From Mycobacterium sp. D16Q13 (GTDB lineage: Bacteria; Actinomycetota; Actinomycetes; Mycobacteriales; Mycobacteriaceae): 64,000 nt of DNA. The DNA lies in NCBI RefSeq assembly GCF_002013375.1, contig NZ_MAEW01000003.1, forward strand, positions 726,735 through 790,734. Reading direction: 5' to 3'. The position numbers and the translations under genes were made by a program. Below, piece after piece: positions 1-7,513 of the stretch. Positions within the stretch are counted from its first letter, which is position 1. The number at the start of each line of letters is the position of its first letter. The notes under the pieces are model-generated. The model had not been told where the DNA came from. It worked only from the letters and a program-made list of their open reading frames with translations, and did not search any database.

Positions 1-38
1 CATCGATGAGCCGCTGGCGCGAAGACCGCTCAGTATGG

Positions 39-929
39 TCATTTCAAGTGCCCGACCAGCTCGCCCTCGGCACCGAACAACCTGTCCTGCCACTCATTCA
101 GCAGCAGCGTGGTATCGACGTCATCCGGATGAAATCCCTTGCGCATGAACGGCTTCATATCCCGGTAGATGCCGCGGAACAGCGGGCCACGCACCATGCT
201 GAAGGTTTCACGCAGCAGCCGCAACGGCTGGCGCCGGCCCACCGGATCGGTGGTGACGATCGAAATCCAGGAAGCCAGCGTGATCGTCGGCACGGCGATG
301 GTCGAGAGAAACCGCATCATGCGGATGCGCAGTTCCTCCGATGCGCCGATCTCACGGTAGACGTCGAAGGCCACCGACTTGTGCTCCAGCTCTTCGAGCG
401 CATGCCAATTGAGCATGTTCCGGATCTCCGGGTCCGAGAGCAGTCTCTGGATATCAGGACGCCCCAGGACATTCTCGGCGAATACCGCGGTGAAGTGCTC
501 GGCGCCCACGGTGAAGGCCAGGAGCAGGTGCCGCAACCTGGTCAGTCGGTCCGGGTCGGGGTACTGCTTGTCGAGAAACTTCTCCATACGCTCGGTGCTC
601 TGCAGGAAGTACTCGAACCATGCTGTGGGATAACCCATCTCAGCAAGCTGCTCGTTAAGCTCACGGTGCTGCAATCCGTGCGTCATTTCCTGACCGATAA
701 ACCCGGCCACTCTCTTTTTGAGATCGGGATCGGTGATCTTGTCCCGGTAGCGGCGCACCGATCGGACGAAGATGTCCTCGCCCGGGGGAAAGATCGCGGA
801 AAGAAAGGCCACGGTGTGACTGAAGACGATGTCGTCCTGCGCGAAATGCTTCGGCCCCGCGGGCGTCTTTTCGAATCCGAACTGGATTCGTCGCGTCTTC
901 GGATACGTGCCCTGGGCGGTCGCCACCAT
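39..929 (-). CDS. predicted metal-dependent hydrolase (PF10118-like)
   Basis: Protein of 296 residues resembling the predicted metal-dependent hydrolase family (PF10118). Two segments, QEMTHGLQHRELN (ExxHxxxH) and WHALEELEHKSVAFDVY (HxxEExEH), look like the paired metal-ligand helices of a ferritin-like four-helix bundle. Substrate is unknown; relatives are often found near lipid-degradation genes. I chose the ATG at 927-929 because AGAGG lies about 7 bases upstream; an ATG at 942-944 is possible. The longer open frame would run into the divergent MerR gene, so it was not used. It shares an 89-base promoter region with that regulator, which suggests control by it. Family assignment is fairly sure, function is not. 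Confidence 0.8.
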   Translation of the reverse strand: MVATAQGTYPKTRRIQFGFEKTPAGPKHFAQDDIVFSHTVAFLSAIFPPGEDIFVRSVRRYRDKITDPDLKKRVAGFIGQEMTHGLQHRELNEQLAEMGYPTAWFEYFLQSTERMEKFLDKQYPDPDRLTRLRHLLLAFTVGAEHFTAVFAENVLGRPDIQRLLSDPEIRNMLNWHALEELEHKSVAFDVYREIGASEELRIRMMRFLSTIAVPTITLASWISIVTTDPVGRRQPLRLLRETFSMVRGPLFRGIYRDMKPFMRKGFHPDDVDTTLLLNEWQDRLFGAEGELVGHLK

Positions 930-970
930 GGGTGAACCTCTCATCACTCGTCGTTGAGTTCCATCAATAA

Positions 971-995
971 CCGTAACGGAACTTTCCGTAACGGA
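971..995. promoter_or_regulatory. direct repeat, candidate MerR operator
   Basis: The 89-base gap between the divergent hydrolase and MerR genes holds two exact copies of CCGTAACGGA (971-980 and 986-995), 15 bases apart. Each copy is a near-palindrome (CCGT-AA-CGGA). This is the expected place for an operator shared by a local regulator and its divergent target. Binding is inferred only from position and symmetry. Confidence 0.4.
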
Positions 996-1018
996 CAATG
1001 GGGTAATCTTTAACCCTG

Positions 1019-1759
1019 ATGGAACTGACGATCGATCAGCTGGCACAGCGGGTGGCCATGACGGCGCGCAACATCCGTGAGTGGCAGACGCTCGGACTGG
1101 TTCCCCCGCCCGAAAAGCGGGGACGTATCGGCATCTACTCCGATGACCACGTGGCGATCATTAACCACGTGAAAAATCTTAAGTCCCAAGGCTTTCCGCT
1201 GGATGTCATCCGACGGGTCATTGACTCCGGCGGCGGCTCGGAGGACAGCGTGCGCAAGATGGTCACCGAGGCCCTCAGTCCCTTCGCCACCGGCGAGCCG
1301 GTGATCCTCCCCCGCGCCGAGCTGGTACAGCGCCTCGGCGAGGATGCCGACACCGCACTGGCCGAGGCGGGACTGCTCTCCGACATCGACATCCAGACGG
1401 TGTCGGTGCGGGATACCGAAACACTTGACGCCATCCAGCTGCTGGTGACCGCCGGTATGTCCCTGTCTCGCATATCCGAGACGCTCCGCGAAGTCGATCG
1501 GCTTCAGCACCAGATAGCCCAACTACTTCTCGGTGCCTACGTCGCCGACGTGTGGCAGCCCTTCACCGAATCCGGATACACCTCCACCGACTGGGAAACC
1601 ATCGCCGATAATGCCTCGCGGGCAAAGCAGTTGACGGTCACGCTGGCCTCCCGGCTGTTGGCCCGTGCCCTGGACGACACCGTCGATCCGATTCTCTTGC
1701 AGCAGGCCGACGAGGCCGAGACGATGCTCAAGAGCACCCGCCCGGCCTCGTCGGCCTGA
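1019..1759 (+). CDS. MerR-family transcriptional regulator
   Basis: Protein of 246 residues. Residues 1-70 form a MerR winged helix-turn-helix: LTIDQLAQRVAMTARNIREWQ is the recognition region and GRIGIYSDDHVAIINHVKNLKSQGFPLDVIRRVID the wing and dimer lead-in. The rest lacks the cysteine cluster of metal sensors and is helical, so it may sense a small ligand or redox state by another route. MerR proteins usually bind between divergent genes and untwist long-spacer promoters. Here the partner is the divergent hydrolase, and repeats at 971-995 are the likely site. The ATG at 1019 gives the canonical MerR N-terminus. It ends 2 bases before the convergent DGPF gene. Confidence 0.85.
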   Translation: MELTIDQLAQRVAMTARNIREWQTLGLVPPPEKRGRIGIYSDDHVAIINHVKNLKSQGFPLDVIRRVIDSGGGSEDSVRKMVTEALSPFATGEPVILPRAELVQRLGEDADTALAEAGLLSDIDIQTVSVRDTETLDAIQLLVTAGMSLSRISETLREVDRLQHQIAQLLLGAYVADVWQPFTESGYTSTDWETIADNASRAKQLTVTLASRLLARALDDTVDPILLQQADEAETMLKSTRPASSA

Positions 1760-1761
1760 GC

Positions 1762-2124
1762 TCAGTCCACCTCGCCGCAGCCCCGGTCCAGGCCACGTAC
1801 CTCGATGGGGCACCAGACCGCGCGGGACACCTCGGCGGCCCACTGCTGGGCTTCGGCCAGGGTGGGCACGTCGATGATGCTGAAGCCGCCGAGCTGCTCC
1901 TTGGTCTCGGTGTAGGGACCGTCGGTGGCGGTATGCCCAGAGGCGTTGGCGGTCACCATGGTCGCGGTGTCGGCAGGCTGCAATCCGGCCGCGAACAGCC
2001 ACACACCCGCCTCCTGCATGCGCCGGGTGACTGCCTGCACATCGGCGCCGATGGTTTCCAGCGCGGCGGCGTCGGGCTGGACCGCCTCGGGCGGGTAGAC
2101 GATCGAGAGTAGATAGCGGCTCAT
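1762..2124 (-). CDS. YCII/DGPF-domain protein, second of a pair
   Basis: Protein of 120 residues of the YCII-related (DGPF) family. The signature region is TDGPYTETKEQLGGF, with the alpha/beta ferredoxin-like pattern starting MSRYLLSIVYPPE. The biochemical role of DGPF proteins is unsettled. They are characteristically encoded with ECF42 sigma factors and are thought to be in their regulon. The ATG at 2122-2124 lies 1 base past the stop of the upstream DGPF gene, so the two are co-transcribed from the promoter at 2543-2570. The C-terminal tail (RGLDRGCGEVD) is less conserved than its neighbour's. Confidence 0.85.
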   Translation of the reverse strand: MSRYLLSIVYPPEAVQPDAAALETIGADVQAVTRRMQEAGVWLFAAGLQPADTATMVTANASGHTATDGPYTETKEQLGGFSIIDVPTLAEAQQWAAEVSRAVWCPIEVRGLDRGCGEVD

Positions 2125-2125
2125 G

Positions 2126-2482
2126 TCAGGCCTCCTCGTCCTGGAAGGGGCGCACCTCGACGGGCTCCTCGCATGCCGCCGACCCCTCGGCAGCCCACTT
2201 CAGCGCCGCGTCCAGGTCGGGCGCGTTGATGATCCAGAAACCGCCGAGGTGCTCCTTGGTTTCCAGGTATGGGCCGTCGGTGGTGGTGATCTTGCCGTCC
2301 GCGCTGCGCACCACCGTCGCATCCGACGGTTCGGTCAGCCCGTTGGCGAAGACCCAGACACCGGCCTCCTTCATCCTCTCGTTGAGCACGCCAGTCTGTG
2401 CGTAGAGCCGCTGCACATCCTCGTCACTCCAATCGGCCGCGTTCTCCGCGTAACTGTGGACCGAGAGTAAGTACTGCTTCAT
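2126..2482 (-). CDS. YCII/DGPF-domain protein, first of a pair
   Basis: Protein of 118 residues with the same fold and signature as its downstream neighbour (TTDGPYLETKEHLGGFWII). The two are likely ancient tandem duplicates. It is first in a two-gene operon whose leader contains the ECF42-type promoter at 2543-2570, about 60 bases upstream of the start. The cognate sigma gene lies about 7 kb away at 8653-9879 instead of next door. Function is unknown; a small-molecule binding or redox role is only conjecture. Confidence 0.85.
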   Translation of the reverse strand: MKQYLLSVHSYAENAADWSDEDVQRLYAQTGVLNERMKEAGVWVFANGLTEPSDATVVRSADGKITTTDGPYLETKEHLGGFWIINAPDLDAALKWAAEGSAACEEPVEVRPFQDEEA

Positions 2483-2542
2483 GGTCGTCCTTTTCTATCC
2501 GTAGCCATCGATGGGCGCCCGTTCGGCTTCCCTTCAACCACA

Positions 2543-2570
2543 CCACGAATAGACCTCCCCAGAATCGACA
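2543..2570 (-). promoter_or_regulatory. ECF42-type promoter of the DGPF operon
   Basis: Read on the minus strand, TGTCGATT (2570-2563) is separated by 13 bases from TTCGTGG (2549-2543). The same two blocks with the same spacing lie upstream of the ECF42 sigma gene (9948-9921). ECF42 promoters are reported to carry a TGTCGA -35 element. The -10 block ends about 60 bases before the DGPF start codon. Confidence 0.75.
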
Positions 2571-2624
2571 CCTCATCGAAAATTCGGGAAGAGATCGCGA
2601 AAGATCGTGCTTGGAACCGCCTAC

Positions 2625-4475
2625 TTAGGAGGCGCGCGTTCCGAGTTTGTTGTTCAGGTACTCCTGGCGGCAGGCTCGGCGTGCGATCTTTCCGCTGCTG
2701 GTACGCGGGATCGCGCCGGCCTGAACCAGCTGCACATCGGTGACCGGCAGTGTGTGCCGACGGGACACCGCGGCGCGGATCGCGTCGACGATGGGGCTGG
2801 GTTCGGCCCGCCCGGCTCCAGCGGCCCGCTCAGCGACGATGACCAATCTCTCCCCGGCGCCATCACCCGCATCGACGCCAACCGGCAACTCGTTGGCGGG
2901 CACCGAGAAGGCCGCCACGAAGCCGCGCCGCACCACCGGCGACGACTCTTCGACCGTGGCCTCGATGTCGTGCGGGTAGTGGTTACGGCCGTCCACAATC
3001 ACCAGATCTTTAACCCGCCCGGTGATGTAGAGCTCGCCGTCGACATAGACACCAAGGTCTCCGGTGCGGAACCAGAGCGCGCCCGGTTCGGTACCCACGG
3101 CGTGACTGTCCTCGGCTACACGTTCCTGCAGCTTGTTATGGAAGGAGAGGTCTGTCTCTCTGGGCCGGCCCCAGTAACCGCGGCCAATGTTGTTGCCGTG
3201 CAGCCAGATCTCACCCACCTGCCCGTCGGGCAGCTCCGCCTCGGTGCCGGGATTGACGATGACAGCCCACTGGCTGCGGGCGATCTGCCCACACGACACT
3301 TGCGGCACCGCATTCTCGTGAGTGGCTTCCACGCGGACCGCATACCCTGCGCCTAGCTGTTCACGATCCACATAGATGACAGACGGCTCTGCCTCGGGGG
3401 CGATGGAGGAGACGAACAGCGTCGCCTCGGCCATGCCGTAGGAGGGCTTAATGGCGTTGGGCGGCAGACCATGTGGGCCGAAGGCTGCGTTGAACTTCCG
3501 GATCGAGGCAATGCTGACCGGCTCGGAACCATTGATCAGCCCCGCCACATTGCTCAGGTCTAGGGCTTCGCCGTCCTTCGGTAGGCCGCGCTCGGCGGCG
3601 AGCTCGAAGGCGAAGTTGGGGGCTGCTCCAAAGGTGCGGCCCAGGTGAGACGCGGCCGCCAGCTCCTTGATCCAGCGTCCGGGCCTGCGCACGAACGACA
3701 TCGGGGACATCAGCGTCATCCGGCCTCCGCAGAGCGGGAACATGAGCATGAGCAGACCCATGTCGTGATAGAGCGGCAGCCAACTCGCTCCTCGGACATC
3801 GACATCCAGGCCCACCGAGATGACCATTTGCAGGACGTTGGTCATCACCGCACGGTGGGTGATCTCCACACCGGCGGGCACTCGCGTCGAACCCGATGTG
3901 TACTGCAAGTAGGCGATGTCATCGGTACTCGGCGTCACTCTGGCATAGGTCGCGCCCACCGAATTCGGCACGCCGTCGACGGCAAGTACCCGGGGGCGAC
4001 GCTCGCGCGGCAGTCTTCGGACGAAGCTGCTGACGGATTCGGCGGCCGCTTCGTTGGTAAGCACGACCGTCGGTTGGGCGTCGGTAAGCACCGCGTCGAG
4101 CCGTTCGGCGTGCCCGGGAAGTTCCGGGGCGAAGAGGGGGACCGCGATGTTTCCGGCCTCGATGGCGGCGAAGAAGCCGATGACGTAATCAAGGCCTTGG
4201 GGCGCCAGGATCGCGACCCGGTCTCCCGGCTTGGTCACCTGCTGAAGCCGTGCCGCGACGGCACGGGAACGCGCACGAAGCTGTGGCCAGTTCAGATCGG
4301 ACGGTTCGCCGTCCGGGTCGCTACTGAAGTCCACATAGCGATAGGCAAAAGTGTCGTGCTCGCCGTCGACAGCGCTCTCAAGATAATGGTTGACGGTGTA
4401 ACCGTCCGGTAAGGAGATGGCGCCCGTCTCGTCCAGGTACTCCTCGACACGTAACCCTGTCACCAGCGCACTCAT
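2625..4475 (-). CDS. fatty-acyl-AMP ligase, FadD32-like
   Basis: Protein of 616 residues that follows FadD32-type fatty-acyl-AMP ligases along its whole length. These activate a fatty acid as acyl-adenylate and pass it to an acyl carrier or polyketide synthase. Visible motifs: the AMP-binding loop YLQYTSGSTRVPAGVEITH (about 190-208), WLPLYHDMGLL (about 230), NGSEPV, KPSYGMAEATLFVSS, WFRTGDLGVYVDGELYITGRVKDLVIVDGRNHYPHDIE, and the C-terminal lysine segment RTSSGKIARR. The ATG at 4475 has GGAGG 5 bases upstream. No polyketide synthase or acyl carrier lies in the window, so this is probably a paralogue and not the mycolate fadD32 itself. It is divergent from two P450 genes. Confidence 0.88.
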   Translation of the reverse strand: MSALVTGLRVEEYLDETGAISLPDGYTVNHYLESAVDGEHDTFAYRYVDFSSDPDGEPSDLNWPQLRARSRAVAARLQQVTKPGDRVAILAPQGLDYVIGFFAAIEAGNIAVPLFAPELPGHAERLDAVLTDAQPTVVLTNEAAAESVSSFVRRLPRERRPRVLAVDGVPNSVGATYARVTPSTDDIAYLQYTSGSTRVPAGVEITHRAVMTNVLQMVISVGLDVDVRGASWLPLYHDMGLLMLMFPLCGGRMTLMSPMSFVRRPGRWIKELAAASHLGRTFGAAPNFAFELAAERGLPKDGEALDLSNVAGLINGSEPVSIASIRKFNAAFGPHGLPPNAIKPSYGMAEATLFVSSIAPEAEPSVIYVDREQLGAGYAVRVEATHENAVPQVSCGQIARSQWAVIVNPGTEAELPDGQVGEIWLHGNNIGRGYWGRPRETDLSFHNKLQERVAEDSHAVGTEPGALWFRTGDLGVYVDGELYITGRVKDLVIVDGRNHYPHDIEATVEESSPVVRRGFVAAFSVPANELPVGVDAGDGAGERLVIVAERAAGAGRAEPSPIVDAIRAAVSRRHTLPVTDVQLVQAGAIPRTSSGKIARRACRQEYLNNKLGTRAS

Positions 4476-4568
4476 CCCAACCTCCGCGTAGCCGTAACCA
4501 CGACAGCCGGACGACGAGTAGCCATGAATAAGCCATCACGCTTTGCTACGGTCCCGACCGAACGTAGA

Positions 4569-4585
4569 TGGTACGTGACGTACCA
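4569..4585. promoter_or_regulatory. 17-base palindrome, candidate operator
   Basis: TGGTACG-TGA-CGTACCA is a perfect inverted repeat with a 3-base centre, about 95 bases upstream of the ligase start codon. Size and symmetry suit a dimeric TetR- or GntR-type repressor. The sequence does not match the KstR motif as I know it. Binding protein unknown. Confidence 0.45.
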
Positions 4586-4684
4586 GTAGCAAACGGTACT
4601 CGAAGTCCCACTAGGACGCCGTGTCTAAAAAGGCCCGAGAGCACATTGTTCACTGTGTGCTTTGACACCCCGGAGTAGTGATGT

Positions 4685-4701
4685 GATCGGTACGACCGAT
4701 C
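4685..4701. promoter_or_regulatory. GATCGGT-ACG-ACCGATC inverted repeat, candidate operator
   Basis: Perfect 7-base arms with a 3-base centre, about 125 bases upstream of the P450 start. It has the same 7-3-7 architecture as the palindrome at 4569-4585 but a different sequence, so two related regulators or two states may act on this region. Inferred from symmetry only. Confidence 0.4.
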
Positions 4702-4824
4702 GACGCCGGGCGTGGCCCATCTCCTGCCTGCAGCCTGGGAAATCCCTCAAGATTTTTCGGCATTCCCTTCCCGCCGGGCCGCTATTAGACTCGTGACAAA
4801 TAGCATCCAGCGTCGGAGGCAGAT

Positions 4825-6165
4825 ATGCGCCCCAGGAATCGGGTCAAGTACTGGTCGCGGTGGGTGGCCATGCACGGCATCAGCCGCATCGGACTACTCA
4901 CGCAGGTCCGGACGATGCCGTTGGCGGCGTTGTTCCTCAGCCCGGACCGAGCCGACAATCACTACCGGTACATCGAACAGATCCGGTCAGTCGGTCCGAT
5001 CGCTCCGGCTCGCGCCACCGGCCTGGTCTTCACCGGCCTGGCGCAGACACGCGAGATCTTGCGGGACCACCGATTCATCACGATGGCGCCCAACAACATT
5101 CCCTCCCCCGTTCTGCCCCAGGCGCTCAGCCGGTGGATCTTCGAGAAAACCGAGCCCGGTCTGCCCAATCCGGTGGAGCCGCCCGCCATGCTGGCCGTCG
5201 ATCCGCCCGAACACACCCGGTTCCGCAAGCTGGTATCCAAGGCGTTCACGCCGCGCGCGGTGAGCAAGTTGGAAGACCGCGTCCGCGAGGTGACACTCGA
5301 ACTGCTCGAGAACCTGGAACGGCAAGAGCGCGCCGATCTGCTCGACGACTACGCGTCCCAACTACCGGTGGCGATCATCGCCGAGATGCTCGGCGTGCCG
5401 CGCGCCGACGCCCCCTTCCTTCTCCAATGGGGCAACCACGGAGCGGCGCTCTTGGATATCGGCATGACCTGGTCGGCGTATCGAGACGCCACCCAGGCGC
5501 TCGTGGAGATCGACCGCTACTTCGACGCGCACCTGATCCAGTTGCGCAGCGAGCTGGCGCAGGATCCCACCCTCGACGGCATCCTCGCGAGCATCGTGCG
5601 CGACGGCGATCTGAACGACCGCGAACTCAAGGCAACCATGGCACTGCTGCTCGGCGCCGGATTCGAGACGACGGTCAATCTCATCGGGAATGGCATCGTG
5701 GCTCTGCTGCGTCACTCAGAACAGCTGGACTATCTGCGGGAGAATCCGGAGGGGTGGCCGAACGCCGTCGAGGAGATTCTGCGCTACGACTCCCCCGTGC
5801 AGGTCACCGGCCGGGTAGCCACCGAAACAGTCGAATTCGAAGGGCACACACTGCCTGCCGGCTCTATGGCGGTGCTGCTGCTCGGTGGCGCCAACCGCGA
5901 CCCGGCTGTTTTCGACGAGCCCGATGTCTTCGACGTCAGCCGCGCCAACGCACGCGAGCACGTGGCGTTCGGCAGCGGAGTACATGTCTGCCTGGGGGCG
6001 AGCCTGGCCCGGATGGAAGGAGTGGTGGCGTTGCAGTCGCTCTTCGAACGCTTCCCCGAACTCTCCCTGGCCGCCGATCCGACCCCCGGTAAGCATGTCA
6101 ATCTGCATGGCTTCGGAAGCCTGCCGGTGAACCTCGGCCGTGCCCGGGTGCGGGCCAGCAGTTAA
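4825..6165 (+). CDS. cytochrome P450, CYP140-like (first of tandem pair)
   Basis: Protein of 446 residues, a soluble bacterial P450 monooxygenase most like mycobacterial CYP140A1 (Rv1880c). Shared features are the N-terminal WVAMHGISRIG, LAVDPPEHTRFRKLVSKAFTPRAV, the I-helix LLGAGFETTVNLIGNGI with the usual acidic residue and threonine pair, the K-helix EEILRYDSPVQVTGRVA (ExxR), and the haem loop FGSGVHVCLGASLAR with the cysteine ligand. The ATG at 4825 has GGAGG 7 bases upstream. A second P450 follows 58 bases downstream, probably in one operon. No ferredoxin or reductase is adjacent, so electron partners must come from elsewhere. Divergence from an acyl-AMP ligase suggests a lipid or polyketide substrate, which is inference. 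Confidence 0.9.
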   Translation: MRPRNRVKYWSRWVAMHGISRIGLLTQVRTMPLAALFLSPDRADNHYRYIEQIRSVGPIAPARATGLVFTGLAQTREILRDHRFITMAPNNIPSPVLPQALSRWIFEKTEPGLPNPVEPPAMLAVDPPEHTRFRKLVSKAFTPRAVSKLEDRVREVTLELLENLERQERADLLDDYASQLPVAIIAEMLGVPRADAPFLLQWGNHGAALLDIGMTWSAYRDATQALVEIDRYFDAHLIQLRSELAQDPTLDGILASIVRDGDLNDRELKATMALLLGAGFETTVNLIGNGIVALLRHSEQLDYLRENPEGWPNAVEEILRYDSPVQVTGRVATETVEFEGHTLPAGSMAVLLLGGANRDPAVFDEPDVFDVSRANAREHVAFGSGVHVCLGASLARMEGVVALQSLFERFPELSLAADPTPGKHVNLHGFGSLPVNLGRARVRASS

Positions 6166-6223
6166 TCTCGAGGCTGCTTGGTGTCCGCTTGGCATCGAGC
6201 GGGCCGACACGGGGATCGGACAG

Positions 6224-7513
6224 ATGCACGACCGGATCAAACAGCGCACCCATTGGGCCGTGACGCATGGGATAGCCCGTGCGTACCTGAAAGTGCTTGC
6301 CCGCCGAGGTGAACCCGTCGCGCAGCTCGGAATCGACACCGCCCAGGCCGCGGGCATCTACGGCATCATCGACAAAATCCGCGGCCGCGGAAGGATGTCA
6401 CAGTCCGGCGGTGGCTGGATCACCGCGGATGCGCAGATCGTCCGAACAATCTTCCGCGACAACCGGTTCGTCACCTTCAAGCCCGAGCACCGGTCCGCGT
6501 CGCCCATCATCAAGCGCCTGGCCGCGTGGAGCGACCCGCGGCTGCTCAATCCCGCCGAGCCGCCATCCATTCTGATCACCGACCCACCCGATCACGGTCG
6601 GCTGCGACGTCTTGTCGCCGCGCCATTCACTCCGCGCGCCATCGAGTCTCTCCGCGGACGCATCCAGGAGGTGACGAACGGCCACCTGGACGCGCTGGAA
6701 CAGCGTCCTCACCCGGATCTGATCACCGATTTCACCGCGAAAATCCCCATCGCCGTGATCGGCGAGATGATCGCCGTACCTCCGCAGGACTACTCGCTCC
6801 TGTACACGGCCATGAATCGCGCGATCCAGCTGATCGCTACCACCGCACCGTCTTGGCGCCAATACCAGGATGGCACAGCGGCTTTACGGGAAATAGATGA
6901 GTACCTCGAGAAGCACGTCGCCCGGCTTCGCCGGGACGGAACCACGAGCGAACTGGCCGCAGGGCTTCTCGACAGTGATCTGAGCCATTTCGAGCTCAAG
7001 ATGTTCTTCGCGGTGTTCCTGGGCGCGGGATTCGTGACCACCACGCACCTGATGGGCAAGGCGATAGTCACACTGCTGCGCCACCCGGAGCAGCTGGCGG
7101 CGCTACACGCCGATCCGAGTCTGTGGCCCAACGCCGTCGAGGAGCTCATGCGCTACGACACCTCGAATCAATGGTCCGCCCGCGTCGCCACCGAGACGGT
7201 CGAGATCGAGGGACACACCATCGAGGCGGGTCAGTCGGCGCTGCTGTTGCTCGGCGGGGCCAACCGCGACCCCGCCGCATTCGAGAACCCGGACGTCTTC
7301 GACATCACCCGCGCCAATGCGCGCGAGAACATCACGCTGGGCACCGGAATTCACGTGTGCCTCGGCCAGGTGCTGGCACGCGTCGAGCTGCACATCGCCC
7401 TGCAGTCGCTCTTCGAACGCTTCCCGCGCTTAGCGCTGGCAGGCGAGCCACAGTACTTCGACGGGATGGGTATTCACGGGCTGCGCAGTCTGCCCGTGAC
7501 GCTGGGGCATTAA
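6224..7513 (+). CDS. cytochrome P450, CYP140-like (second of pair), altered I-helix
   Basis: Protein of 429 residues, clearly homologous to the preceding P450. It keeps the ExxR helix (EELMRYDTSNQWSARVA) and the haem loop LGTGIHVCLGQVLAR. Its I-helix reads FLGAGFVTTTHLMG: the acidic residue before the Thr pair, present in its neighbour (GFETT), is valine here. That residue normally takes part in proton delivery for oxygen activation. The neighbour has GAG where this gene has GTG. I took the ATG at 6224 because MHDRIKQRTHWAVTHGIA aligns with the CYP140 N-terminus; the open frame extends upstream without family similarity. It ends tail to tail with lpqI in a 4-base overlap (TTAA). Confidence 0.88.
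   Translation: MHDRIKQRTHWAVTHGIARAYLKVLARRGEPVAQLGIDTAQAAGIYGIIDKIRGRGRMSQSGGGWITADAQIVRTIFRDNRFVTFKPEHRSASPIIKRLAAWSDPRLLNPAEPPSILITDPPDHGRLRRLVAAPFTPRAIESLRGRIQEVTNGHLDALEQRPHPDLITDFTAKIPIAVIGEMIAVPPQDYSLLYTAMNRAIQLIATTAPSWRQYQDGTAALREIDEYLEKHVARLRRDGTTSELAAGLLDSDLSHFELKMFFAVFLGAGFVTTTHLMGKAIVTLLRHPEQLAALHADPSLWPNAVEELMRYDTSNQWSARVATETVEIEGHTIEAGQSALLLLGGANRDPAAFENPDVFDITRANARENITLGTGIHVCLGQVLARVELHIALQSLFERFPRLALAGEPQYFDGMGIHGLRSLPVTLGH

Larger units (their letters stand above)
4476..4824. promoter_or_regulatory. divergent promoter region, ligase / P450 (349 bases)
   Basis: Non-coding gap between the divergent ligase and P450 genes; I see no credible gene in it. It holds two operator-like palindromes (entered separately) and an inverted pair TTTGCTAC (4542-4549) / GTAGCAAA (4586-4593) around the first one. 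The ligase end and the P450 end have separate palindromes, so each promoter may have its own repressor site. No regulator is encoded next to it. Confidence 0.5.

Noticed and set aside
1..38. Window edge before the first gene
   Set aside because: Only 38 bases downstream of the hydrolase stop; nothing can be assigned.
1010..2002. Long open frames antisense to MerR and DGPF genes
   Set aside because: Shadows produced by high third-position GC; Arg/Pro/Ala-rich with no family features.
6331..6338. AATCGACA inside the second P450 as another ECF42 -35 element
   Set aside because: The CCACGAA block at the right spacing is absent and the site is within coding sequence.
6036..7427. Identical stretch near the ends of the two P450 genes (CAGTCGCTCTTCGAACGCTT) as a recombination repeat
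   Set aside because: It encodes the conserved LQSLFERFP segment; shared ancestry of the tandem genes explains it.
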